Of a stretch of 64,000 nt of DNA, positions 36,209 to 44,045 are shown piece after piece. Position 1 is the stretch's first letter, and every line of letters begins with the position of its first letter. This DNA is from Streptomyces sp. NBS 14/10 (lineage in GTDB: Bacteria > Actinomycetota > Actinomycetes > Streptomycetales > Streptomycetaceae). The stretch is from the NCBI RefSeq assembly GCF_002224125.1, contig NZ_NCSM01000042.1, forward strand, positions 124,001 to 188,000, read 5' to 3'. The position numbers and the translations under genes were made by a program. Below the pieces are notes generated by a model. The model searched no databases. It had not been told where the DNA came from and worked only from the letters and a program-made list of their open reading frames with translations.

Positions 36209-36231
36209 AAACGTTCCACTGTTAACGGACC

Positions 36232-36756
36232 CTGCGCGCGGTCGGTGTGCGCACACCGGTCCCGTTCCTGACGGCCCGCACCGAGGTCGGCGACCGCATC
36301 GCCGGCCTCGGTGCGGGCGGCGACGACTACGTCGGCAAGCCGTTCAGCATCAAGGAGGTGCTGCTGCGCATCCGCGCCATCCTGCGCCGTACGGGGCACG
36401 ATGTCCCGTACGAGGTGGGCGAGGACGAGGCCGAGGTGCTGCGCTACGCGGACCTCGAACTGGACGAGCGGGCACATGAGGTCCATCGGGCGGGGCAGTG
36501 CATCCCGCTGTCCCCGACCGAGTTCAAGCTGCTCGCCTTCCTGATGGAGAACCCCAACCGGGTGTTGAGCAAGACCCAGATCCTGGACCGCGTCTGGGGC
36601 TACGACTTCTCCGGCGACGGCCGCATCGTCGAAACGTATGTGAGATACCTGCGGCGCAAGATCGACCACCTCGATCCGCCACTGATCCACACCCAGCGGG
36701 GCGTGGGGTACTGCCTGCGCCTGCCGCGCGACCACACCCCGTGGACCGAGGGATGA
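36232..36756 (+). pseudogene. response regulator, C-terminal fragment with DNA-binding domain
   Basis: Reading resumes LRAVGVRTPVPFLTARTEVG, the beta-4/alpha-4 part of the receiver with the conserved Thr, then DDYVGKPFSIKE with the conserved Lys, and a complete OmpR winged-helix domain (LSPTEFKLLAFLMENPNRVL to VRYLRRKIDH). A GTG at 36247 leaves a 169-codon frame that could still be translated if a promoter exists. It overlaps the kinase start by ATGA. Without the phosphorylation site it cannot be controlled by the kinase. Confidence 0.8.
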
Positions 36757-38279
36757 TCCGCCGGATCCGGCTGCGCGCCGCCAAACGGCCCGGGTCGTTG
36801 CGCAGCCGCCTGGTGTGGGGTGCGGCGCTGCTGGCCGCCGTGGCGGTGCTCGCCGCTCAGACCATCGGATTCCTGGTGCTGCGCTCATGGTTGCTCAACC
36901 GCGTCGATCAGCAGCTCGACGACTTCGTCCTGCCGCGGCAGGCCTTCGCCCGTGACGTCGATCCCGAGCGGGTGCCCCGGCCGCCGAACCCCGGCTCGGT
37001 GACCCTGCCCTCCGACTTCCGCCTCACCTTCTTCGACGCGGCGGGCCACAAGCGGGGCATTCTCGGCGGTGGCAAGGCTCCGGGGCCGGATCTGCCGGGT
37101 TCCGTCGGCCGGTTGCATCTTGCCGACGGCCGCCCGGCCACCGTTGCCGCCGTCTCGGGTGACGGCCGCTGGCGGATCCAGAAGAAGGCCGCACCCGGTC
37201 ACACCTCGTATGTCGTCGCACTGCCCCTGGACACATTCGACGGTGCGACCTCCAAGTTGCTGTGGCTCAATGCCATCGTGCTGGCCGCCACCCTCACCGG
37301 TCTGATCGCGCTCAGCCGGTGGGTGGTCCGGATCGGGCTGCTGCCGCTGACCCGTATGGAGCGCTCGGCACAGGACATCACGGTCAGCGATCTGAGCCTG
37401 CGGCTGCCGGACACCGATCCCCGTACCGAGACGGGCCGCCTCGGCACCGTGCTGAACACGATGCTGGAGAGGCTGGAACAAGCCCTCCGTGAACGCGAAT
37501 CCTCCGAGGCCCGGCTGCGCCGGTTCGTCGCCGACGCCGGACACGAACTGCGCACACCGCTGACGTCCATCCAGGGCTTCGCCGAACTGGCCCTGCGCCA
37601 TGAGGGACAGTCGAGCGCCGAACGGCGCGAGGCCGACCGGCTGATCGTCCAGAACGCCGAGCAGATCAGCCTGCTGGTCGACGATCTCCTGCTGCTGGCC
37701 AAGCTGGACAAGGAACCCGACTACCGCAGCGAGCGGGTCGATCTGCTGTCGGTCGCCGCCGACTCCGTGAGCGCGGCGGCACACCAGAGCCATGGACACC
37801 CGATCAGGCTGGGCGCCCTCGGCACCGGGGCAGCCTCCGAGGAGGAGGATCTGGAACTGGCCGAGACGACCGGCGATCCCCACCGGCTGCGGCAGGTCGT
37901 GGGCAATCTGCTGTCCAACGCGCTGACCCACACCCCGCCCGGTACGCGAGTGGACGTACGCGTGGGCCCCGCCACCGGCGGCACGGACCGCCCCGGCCGG
38001 ACGAGCCCGTCGCCACCGCTGCGGGAAGGGGCGCGGATCTGTGTGCTGGAGGTGGCGGACCACGGCCCCGGACTGTCCCCGGAAGCCGCCGAGCGGGTCT
38101 TCGAACGCTTCTACCGGGTCGACCCGTCCCGCTCCCACGACCACGGCGGCTCCGGCCTCGGCCTGGCCATCGCGAGCGCGATCGCCCAGGGCCACGGCGG
38201 CCGGCTGGAACTCGAGACGGTGATGGGCCGCGGCAGCGTTTTCCGGATCGTGCTGCCCGCGGATTCCGGTACGCCTTGA
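36753..38279 (+). CDS. sensor histidine kinase (HAMP type), intact
   Basis: 508 residues from ATG 36753 (ATGA overlap with the regulator fragment). TM1 about 23-46, an extracytoplasmic region of about 120 residues, TM2 about 170-190, HAMP about 190-245, HisKA with phospho-acceptor His264 (DAGHELRTPLTS), and an ATPase domain with the N box (NLLSNALTH), DHGPGL and GGSGLGLAI. All expected motifs are present. Its partner regulator is broken by the tnpB element, so it is probably orphaned, and the same insertion may have removed its promoter. Confidence 0.92.
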   Translation: MIRRIRLRAAKRPGSLRSRLVWGAALLAAVAVLAAQTIGFLVLRSWLLNRVDQQLDDFVLPRQAFARDVDPERVPRPPNPGSVTLPSDFRLTFFDAAGHKRGILGGGKAPGPDLPGSVGRLHLADGRPATVAAVSGDGRWRIQKKAAPGHTSYVVALPLDTFDGATSKLLWLNAIVLAATLTGLIALSRWVVRIGLLPLTRMERSAQDITVSDLSLRLPDTDPRTETGRLGTVLNTMLERLEQALRERESSEARLRRFVADAGHELRTPLTSIQGFAELALRHEGQSSAERREADRLIVQNAEQISLLVDDLLLLAKLDKEPDYRSERVDLLSVAADSVSAAAHQSHGHPIRLGALGTGAASEEEDLELAETTGDPHRLRQVVGNLLSNALTHTPPGTRVDVRVGPATGGTDRPGRTSPSPPLREGARICVLEVADHGPGLSPEAAERVFERFYRVDPSRSHDHGGSGLGLAIASAIAQGHGGRLELETVMGRGSVFRIVLPADSGTP

Positions 38280-38385
38280 GACACGTGCCAACCGCCTTGC
38301 CTCAGGCCCGATTTCGGGACCGTCCTCGGGGCCGTCCTCGGGCGAACAGCCGCCCGAGGCGGCCGGTACTGCCTATGCTCGCTGC

Positions 38386-39381
38386 ATGATCGACCTGCCG
38401 CTCTCCGCGCTGGAAGTCGCCATGGTCCAGGCCGGCACGCGGGCCGTGGACACGCTGCGCGACACCACGGCCTTCGCCCAGCGTCTCGACGCCCTCGGCT
38501 ACCGCCGGCTCTGGTACGCCGAGCACCACCACTCCCCCGCCATCGGCGCGTTCCCGCCCGTCGTGCTCACCGCCCATGCGGCCGCGTCGACTTCGGCCAT
38601 CCGCCTGGGCTCGGGAGGTGTTCTCGCGCCCAACCACGCCCCCATCATGCTGGCGGAACAGTTCGGCACACTCGCCGCGCTGCACCCCGACCGGATCGAT
38701 CTGGGCATCGGCCGCGGTCCCGGCACCTTCGACGAGTCCACCGCCCGGGCGCTGCGGCGCGGCGCCGGGCCGACGACGGACGACGAGTACCGGGATGATG
38801 TGGCCTCCATGCTGCGGTTCCTGGTCGACGAGGTCGCGCTCGGCCCGCTTCCGGAGCCGTGGCTGCTGTCCTCCAGTACCGCGGGTGCCGCGCTCGCCGC
38901 GGAACTCGGCCTGCCCATCGCCTTCGCCCATCACATCCGCCCCGACAACACCCTGGCCGCGCTCGACCATTACCGTGCACACTTCGCCCCCTCCCCGTGG
39001 TGTGGCCGCCCCCGCGTGCTGGTGTGCGTGGAGACGGTGTGCGCCGAGACGCAGGAGGAGGCGGTACGGCTGGCCGGCCCGATGAACGTCGTCAAGGCCG
39101 GGCTCCTCAAGGGACACAGCGAGATCCCGTTCCCCACGCCCGCCGAGGCGTCCGCGCACCCGTTCACCGCGGAGGAGCGGCAGGCGCTGGCGGCCTTCGG
39201 GGCCCAGCAGGCGTACGGCACCCCCGAGACCGTCGTGCGGCGCCTGGCGGAACTGGCGGACGCGACCGGCGCGGACGAACTGATGCTGGTGACACCGGTC
39301 CATGCGTTGGCGGCCCGGCTGCGGTCGTACGAACTCGTCAAGCAGCACGCCCACGGGCCACGTCCGTCCGCTCCCCGCTGA
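38386..39381 (+). CDS. LLM-class (luciferase-like) flavin-dependent oxidoreductase
   Basis: 331 residues from ATG 38386. A single-domain bacterial-luciferase-like barrel: LGYRRLWYAEHHHSPAIG near residue 40, IRLGSGGVLAPNHAP, and HPDRIDLGIGRGPG, typical of the MsnO8/YhbW-type subgroup that uses F420 or reduced FMN. Monocistronic by spacing (106 bp after the kinase). Substrate unknown. Confidence 0.87.
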   Translation: MIDLPLSALEVAMVQAGTRAVDTLRDTTAFAQRLDALGYRRLWYAEHHHSPAIGAFPPVVLTAHAAASTSAIRLGSGGVLAPNHAPIMLAEQFGTLAALHPDRIDLGIGRGPGTFDESTARALRRGAGPTTDDEYRDDVASMLRFLVDEVALGPLPEPWLLSSSTAGAALAAELGLPIAFAHHIRPDNTLAALDHYRAHFAPSPWCGRPRVLVCVETVCAETQEEAVRLAGPMNVVKAGLLKGHSEIPFPTPAEASAHPFTAEERQALAAFGAQQAYGTPETVVRRLAELADATGADELMLVTPVHALAARLRSYELVKQHAHGPRPSAPR

Positions 39382-39428
39382 CGGTGGTGGCCGGAGCGGG
39401 CCGGGACCGGTTCGGTCCCGGCCGCCGG

Positions 39429-39725
39429 TCATGAGGCAAGGACGGAGCGTACGTGCTCGACCTGCGGCGCGGCGGCGAAGTACGGGCCGACGAGGGCCCG
39501 CCACCGGGTGAAGGCGTCGGACTGGCGGAAGGTCACGGTGTGGTGTTCCAGGGTCTCCCACCGCACCATGAGCCGGTAGCGGGACGGTTCCTCGACGCTG
39601 CGGGTGAGGTCGATTCCCGCGCAGCCGTCCGCGGCGAGGAAGAGCGGGACGGCCTCGGCCACGGCCTTCTCGAACTCCTCCTCGCTGCCGGGGCGGACCT
39701 CGATCTGGGCGATCTCCGTGATCAT
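39429..39725 (-). CDS. ABM-superfamily monooxygenase-like protein
   Basis: 98 residues from ATG 39725. Antibiotic-biosynthesis-monooxygenase fold: ITEIAQIEVRPGSEEEFEKAV, then RYRLMVRWETLEHHTVTFRQS with the conserved aromatic/His segment. Cofactor-free oxygenases and small stress proteins share this dimeric ferredoxin-like fold. It lies 77 bp after the RraA-type gene on the same strand and may belong with that catabolic unit. Confidence 0.8.
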   Translation of the reverse strand: MITEIAQIEVRPGSEEEFEKAVAEAVPLFLAADGCAGIDLTRSVEEPSRYRLMVRWETLEHHTVTFRQSDAFTRWRALVGPYFAAAPQVEHVRSVLAS

Positions 39726-39802
39726 GCTCTGCTCCGTCTTCAGTCGGTGATCCCGGTCGCCACGAGAGTACGGGGTGCGTCCACGCGGGCGTAGATCGGC
39801 AG

Positions 39803-40297
39803 CTACCCGATCGACGTGGTTGCCGGAAGCAGCACCACCCCGTCCTCGTCGGCGTGCAGGATGTCGCCGGTGGTGAAGGTGACACCGCCGAAGGACACCG
39901 GAACGTCGACCTCGCCCTGCCCGGCCTTCCCGCTCTTGCGCGGGTTGGTGCCGAGGGCCTGCACACCGACGGACACGCGGGCCAGGGCGGCGACGTCCCG
40001 GACCGCGCCGAGGATCACGACGCCTGCCCAGCCGTTGTCCCGGGCGCGTTCGGCCATGAGGTCGCCGAGCAGCGCGGTGTGCAGGGAGGCGCGGCCGTCG
40101 ACGACCACGACGTGTCCGTCGCCGGGCTCGCTGAGCAGGGTGTGCAGCAGCGCGTTGTCGTTGTGGCAGGAGACGGTCCGGATCGGCCCCGAGAAGGAGC
40201 GGACGGCCCCGTACGAGGTGAACTGGACGTCGCAGACCCGCAGTTGGCCGCCGTACTGGTCGGCGAGGTCGGCGGTGGGGGTCGCGGTGGCGGGCAT
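39803..40297 (-). CDS. RraA-family protein (possible 2-oxo-acid aldolase)
   Basis: 164 residues from ATG 40297 with GGAGGA seven bases before. RraA fold hallmarks: TADLADQYGGQLRVCD, the GDLMAERARDNGWAGVVILG loop and the GAVRD pentapeptide that carries the metal/pyruvate Arg-Asp. With Gly-Asp-Leu-x-Ala plus Arg-Asp intact, it could be a 4-hydroxy-4-methyl-2-oxoglutarate/oxaloacetate-type aldolase or an RNase E regulator homologue. The setting among carboxylate catabolism genes favours the former. Confidence 0.82.
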   Translation of the reverse strand: MPATATPTADLADQYGGQLRVCDVQFTSYGAVRSFSGPIRTVSCHNDNALLHTLLSEPGDGHVVVVDGRASLHTALLGDLMAERARDNGWAGVVILGAVRDVAALARVSVGVQALGTNPRKSGKAGQGEVDVPVSFGGVTFTTGDILHADEDGVVLLPATTSIG

Positions 40298-40342
40298 CGG
40301 GTCCTCCTGGGACGGGAGCGGAGACGGAACCTACAGCCATTG

Positions 40343-40368
40343 TTGTATCAAACGTCGCACAGATACAA
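40343..40368. promoter_or_regulatory. inverted repeat in the RraA/lactonase divergent promoter
   Basis: TTGTATC (40343-40349) and GATACAA (40362-40368) face each other across 12 bp, in the 109-bp gap between divergent genes. The segment TTGTATCAA recurs at 43866-43874 before the MFS gene; both are candidate sites for the GntR regulator at 41571. Confidence 0.55.
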
Positions 40369-40406
40369 TTCTCTCACCGGATCAGCCACCAGGGACAGGA
40401 GCCGAT

Positions 40407-41528
40407 GTGACCCTCACCGCCAACAGTTCCACCCTCGCCTACGTGGGATCCCGGACCACGGCCGCACGCGAAGGCCGGGGCAAGGGCATCGAGGCGTACG
40501 ACGTCGGACCCGACGGCGAGGGCTGGACACTGCTCCAGACCGTCGAGCTGGACAATCCGACGTTCCTGGCCATCGACCGCACTCGGCGCTTCCTGTACGC
40601 GGTGCACGGCGACCTCAGCCACGTCAGCGCCTACCGCATCGATCCGGCCTCCGGGCTGCTCACCGCGCTCGGGCAGCAGGAGACCGGCGGCCGCAATCCG
40701 GCGCATCTCGCGGTGGATCCGTCCAACCGTTTCCTGGTGGTGGCCAACCACTCCTCCGGGACGGTGGCGACCCTCCCCCTGCTGGACGACGGCCGGCTCG
40801 GCCCGCTCGCCGATCTGCTCTCCCTGCCGGGCGAGCCGGGCCCGCACCGCGGCGAACAGACCGGCGCCAAGCCGCACCACGTGCCCTTCTCGCCCGACGG
40901 CCGCTTCATCGTCGTACCGGACAAGGGGCTGGACCGGATCTTCACGCTCGCACTGGACACGGGATCCGGGAAGCTGTCGTACGGCCCCGTCCCGTCCGTC
41001 GCGACCCGTGAGTTCGCCGGCCCCCGGCACCTCGCCTTCCACCCCCATCTGCCGTACGCGTACACCGTCGACGAAGTGCGCTCGACGGTGACCTGCTACC
41101 ACTGGGACGCCGGGCGCGGTGCTCTCCGAGCGCTCCAGGTCCTCGCCGGCACCGAGCCGACGACGACCGGTGACAGCCGGGGCGCGGAGATCGCGGTCAG
41201 CCCGGACGGGCGGTTCGTGTACGCCTCCAACCGCGGTGGCGCGGGGGACACCAGCCCGGGCGGGCCCGAGCCCGACACCATCGGGGTGTTCAAGGTGTCC
41301 GCGAAGACGGGGCTGCTGCGGCCCGTGGGCTGGACCTCCACCGGGGGCATCCGGCCGCGGTTCTTCTGTCTGAGCCCGGACGGCCGGAAGCTGTACGCCG
41401 CCAATGAGCGCAGCCACACCATCGTCACCTACGACGTCGACGCCGTGAGCGGCGGGCTCCGGCCCACCGGCCATGTGGTGCACACCGGCTCGCCGGTGTG
41501 TGTCCTCTTCCTCCGCCGGGATTCGTAG
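40407..41528 (+). CDS. lactonase family beta-propeller protein (YbhE type)
   Basis: 373 residues from GTG 40407 (AGGAG five bases before; the ATG at 40405 is out of frame and followed by a stop). Seven-bladed propeller signature: LAYVGSRTT, FLAIDRTRRFLYAVH, GAKPHHVPFSPDGRFIVVPD and AEIAVSPDGRFVYASNRG repeats. No signal peptide. Family members hydrolyse 6-phosphogluconolactone or cyclise muconolactone-like acids. The operon context suggests an organic-acid lactone rather than the pentose phosphate pathway. Confidence 0.85.
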   Translation: MTLTANSSTLAYVGSRTTAAREGRGKGIEAYDVGPDGEGWTLLQTVELDNPTFLAIDRTRRFLYAVHGDLSHVSAYRIDPASGLLTALGQQETGGRNPAHLAVDPSNRFLVVANHSSGTVATLPLLDDGRLGPLADLLSLPGEPGPHRGEQTGAKPHHVPFSPDGRFIVVPDKGLDRIFTLALDTGSGKLSYGPVPSVATREFAGPRHLAFHPHLPYAYTVDEVRSTVTCYHWDAGRGALRALQVLAGTEPTTTGDSRGAEIAVSPDGRFVYASNRGGAGDTSPGGPEPDTIGVFKVSAKTGLLRPVGWTSTGGIRPRFFCLSPDGRKLYAANERSHTIVTYDVDAVSGGLRPTGHVVHTGSPVCVLFLRRDS

Positions 41529-41570
41529 GATGAGGCTTTGCCGACCCACCACATGAAGAGCGCAGGAGCG

Positions 41571-42473
41571 ATGTCGCGGCCCAATCTGACCACCTCCATG
41601 GCCACCCGACTGGTGGACCTGATGCGCCGCAGCGGCCTCGAAGAGGGCGCCCATGTCACCGAGCAGTGGGCGGCTGACGAGTTGGAGGTCTCCCGTACGC
41701 CGGTGCGCAAGGCCATGGTCTTCCTGGCCGAGGTCGGCATCCTCGACCGGATCCCCAACCGCGGCTTCTTCCTCGCGCGTGACGCGGCCGCCCTCGCCCG
41801 GCCGGATCTGAGCGAGGGCGAGGACGTGGAGCAGTCGGCGTACTTCGAGATCGCGGACGACTACGTCGGCGGCCGCTTCACCGGCTCCTTCACCGCGGCC
41901 GACATCGGCCGCCGCTACCGGCTCACCCCCCGCCAGGCCGACCGGGTGCTGTCCCGGATGGAGGGCGAGGACCTGGTGCGGCGCAAGGCGGGCGGCCGGG
42001 GCTGGGAGTTCCAGCACGTCATGGCCACCGCCGACGCACATGACCAGAGCTACCGGTTCCGGATGATCATCGAGCCGGCCGCACTGCTCGAGCCGGGCTT
42101 CACCGTGGACACCGACGCTTTCGCACGCCATCGGCAGCAGCAGGAAGCCCTGCTGCACGGGGACATCCTGCTGCTGCCGCGCGCCGAACTGTTCCAGGTC
42201 AACGCCTCGTTCCACGAGATGCTGGTGGGCTGCTCCGGCAACCAGTTCCTGCTCGACGCCGTACGGCGGCAGAACCGGCTGCGCCGGCTGATCGAGTACC
42301 GCCACCAGATCGACCGCTCCCGCCTCGCCAACCAGGCCCGGGAGCATCTGAGGCTCCTGGACCTGGTGGAGAGCGGGGACCTGAAGGAGGCATCCGCCTT
42401 CCTCGGCGCGCATCTGGACAGGGTGCGGTCGATCAAGACCGGGATCGGCGAGGAGAGCCGGCCGGAGAGCTAG
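41571..42473 (+). CDS. GntR-type regulator with two winged-helix segments
   Basis: 300 residues from ATG 41571 (AGGAG is very close; ATG 41553 and TTG 41538 are in-frame alternatives). An N-terminal winged helix (ADELEVSRTPVRKAMVFLAEVGIL, a typical GntR SRTPVR turn) is followed at about 95-145 by a second wHTH-like segment (TAADIGRRYRLTPRQADRVLSRM) and an FCD-like helical effector domain. Probably controls the flanking lactonase, RraA and MFS units. Its stop overlaps the convergent MFS stop in a shared CTAG (42470-42473). Confidence 0.85.
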   Translation: MSRPNLTTSMATRLVDLMRRSGLEEGAHVTEQWAADELEVSRTPVRKAMVFLAEVGILDRIPNRGFFLARDAAALARPDLSEGEDVEQSAYFEIADDYVGGRFTGSFTAADIGRRYRLTPRQADRVLSRMEGEDLVRRKAGGRGWEFQHVMATADAHDQSYRFRMIIEPAALLEPGFTVDTDAFARHRQQQEALLHGDILLLPRAELFQVNASFHEMLVGCSGNQFLLDAVRRQNRLRRLIEYRHQIDRSRLANQAREHLRLLDLVESGDLKEASAFLGAHLDRVRSIKTGIGEESRPES

Positions 42474-43822
42474 GACGTGACCGGCGAGGTCTGCTGAGCC
42501 TGGTCCGAGGTCGCGCTGGAGTCGACCGGGGGTGTCCCGCCTCCGCCCACCCTGATGGCCAGGGTGAGGACGAAGGCCACGGCGGTCAGCGCGCCCAGGA
42601 ACAACAGGCCGCCGGTGGCGCTCCCCGTCGAGCCCTTGGCCCAGCCGATCGCGTACGGGCCGAAGAACCCGCCGAGGTTGCCGATGGAGTTGACCACCGC
42701 GACCGCGACGGCGGCCGTGGAGCGGGTCAGAAACAGCGTCGGCAGCGCCCAGAACGGCGATTTGAAGCTGTACATGCCGGTCAGCGAGATGGCGATCAGG
42801 GACATGCCCAGCACCGGCGAGTGGACGAAGCCCGCCGCACACAGGGCGACGGCCGCCAGCGCCAGCGGGATCGCCGAATGCAGCTTGCGCTCGGCCAGCC
42901 GGTCGGAGCGGCGCGACCACCACACCATGCCCACCGCGGCGACGACATACGGAATCGCGCTGATGAAACCGATCGCGGTGTTGCCGAGACCGGAGGAGAA
43001 CTCCTTCACGATCTGCGGCAGCCAGTAGCCGACGCCGAGGCTGCCGGCCTGGTAGACGAAGTAGATGACGGCCAGCAACAGCACTTTGGGGTCGGCCATC
43101 ACCTTCAGCGTGCTCAGCTTCCTCGCCTGCGGGTTGGCCTGCTGTTCCTTGTCCAGCTCCGCCGTCAGCCACTGGCGCTGGCGCTCGGTCAGCCACTTCG
43201 CGTCGGTCGGCTTCTCGGTGAGCACGAAGTAGCAGGCGATGCCGAGCAGCACGGCCGGGGCGCCCTCCAGGATGAACATCCAGCGCCAGCCGCTGAGCCC
43301 GAACCAGTCGACATGGTCCATGATCAGCGCGCTGAGCGGGGCGGCGAGGACGTACGAGGCGGGGATCGCGGTCAGGAACAGCGCGGTGGCGGTGGCGACC
43401 TCCTTCTTGCGGAACCAGTACGTGAGGTAGACGACGATGCCGGGGAAGAACCCGGCCTCGGCCACGCCCAGCAGGAAACGCAGGACGTAGAGCTGGGTGG
43501 CGGAGTGGGTGAAGGCCATGACGGTGGCGAGGATGCCCCAGCTGACCAGGATCCGGGCGATCCAGCGGCGGGCGCCGAACCGGGCGAGCGCCAGGTTGCT
43601 GGGCACCTCGAAGAGGAAGTAGCCCCAGAAGAACAGGCCGGCGGCCAGGCCGAACGCCTGACTGCTCAGGCCCAGTTCCTTGTTCATCTCCAGGGCGGCG
43701 AACCCGATGTTCGCGCGGTCGATGTAGTTCACGACGTAGAGCAGGAAGAGGAACGGGAGGATGCGCCGGGAAACGGTGCGCATCGTCGCGGTGGCCTCGC
43801 TCTGATCGACGTTGATCGCCAT
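42470..43822 (-). CDS. MFS carboxylate transporter (anion:cation symporter family)
   Basis: 450 residues from ATG 43822 (GGAG seven bases before; ATG 43843 also in frame). Twelve helices; NYIDRANIGFAALEMNKELGLSSQAFG and GFFPGIVVYLTYWFRKKE are characteristic of the ACS/tartrate-phthalate branch of MFS. Likely imports an organic acid used by the neighbouring aconitase-like, RraA-like and lactonase enzymes. A TTGTATCAA element lies 44 bp upstream. Confidence 0.9.
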   Translation of the reverse strand: MAINVDQSEATATMRTVSRRILPFLFLLYVVNYIDRANIGFAALEMNKELGLSSQAFGLAAGLFFWGYFLFEVPSNLALARFGARRWIARILVSWGILATVMAFTHSATQLYVLRFLLGVAEAGFFPGIVVYLTYWFRKKEVATATALFLTAIPASYVLAAPLSALIMDHVDWFGLSGWRWMFILEGAPAVLLGIACYFVLTEKPTDAKWLTERQRQWLTAELDKEQQANPQARKLSTLKVMADPKVLLLAVIYFVYQAGSLGVGYWLPQIVKEFSSGLGNTAIGFISAIPYVVAAVGMVWWSRRSDRLAERKLHSAIPLALAAVALCAAGFVHSPVLGMSLIAISLTGMYSFKSPFWALPTLFLTRSTAAVAVAVVNSIGNLGGFFGPYAIGWAKGSTGSATGGLLFLGALTAVAFVLTLAIRVGGGGTPPVDSSATSDQAQQTSPVTS

Positions 43823-43865
43823 GAGGGGCTCCAGACGGCTCAAACGGCTGAGCGGGTTGAGCGGG

Positions 43866-43874
43866 TTGTATCAA
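43866..43874. promoter_or_regulatory. TTGTATCAA motif before the MFS gene
   Basis: Same nine bases as at 40343-40351, with a GATACA sequence further along (43901). Placed in the 223-bp divergent region between the MFS and aconitase genes. Confidence 0.45.
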
Positions 43875-44045
43875 TGAGCGGCGTGAGACAATATGAGTGC
43901 GATACACCGCGAGGTCAAGGCACCAGCAGGCATGTTTGTACTTCCTTGAATCGCCGATGCAATCTCACCGATGGCTGAGGCAATCCGCTGATGTGCTCTC
44001 GCCGATCTCGCCGACACACCACCATGCCGACGACAGCAGGGGATC

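Larger units (their letters stand above)
34091..36231 (-). mobile_element. IS200/IS605-type element carrying tnpB only
   Basis: About 2.1 kb splits a response-regulator gene. The limits come from where receiver-domain homology stops (34090) and resumes (36232); they may be a few bases off. Near the ends lies an inverted pair of 18 bp with one mismatch (34101-34118 and 36191-36208, core ACCCAGGAAACCCA). There is no obvious target duplication, as expected for this family. No tnpA is present, so it resembles IS1341-like, tnpB-only elements and would need a transposase in trans. Confidence 0.75.

Noticed and set aside
40374..43907. 1177-codon minus-strand frame across lactonase, GntR and MFS genes
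   Set aside because: Crosses three real genes and has no domain of its own.
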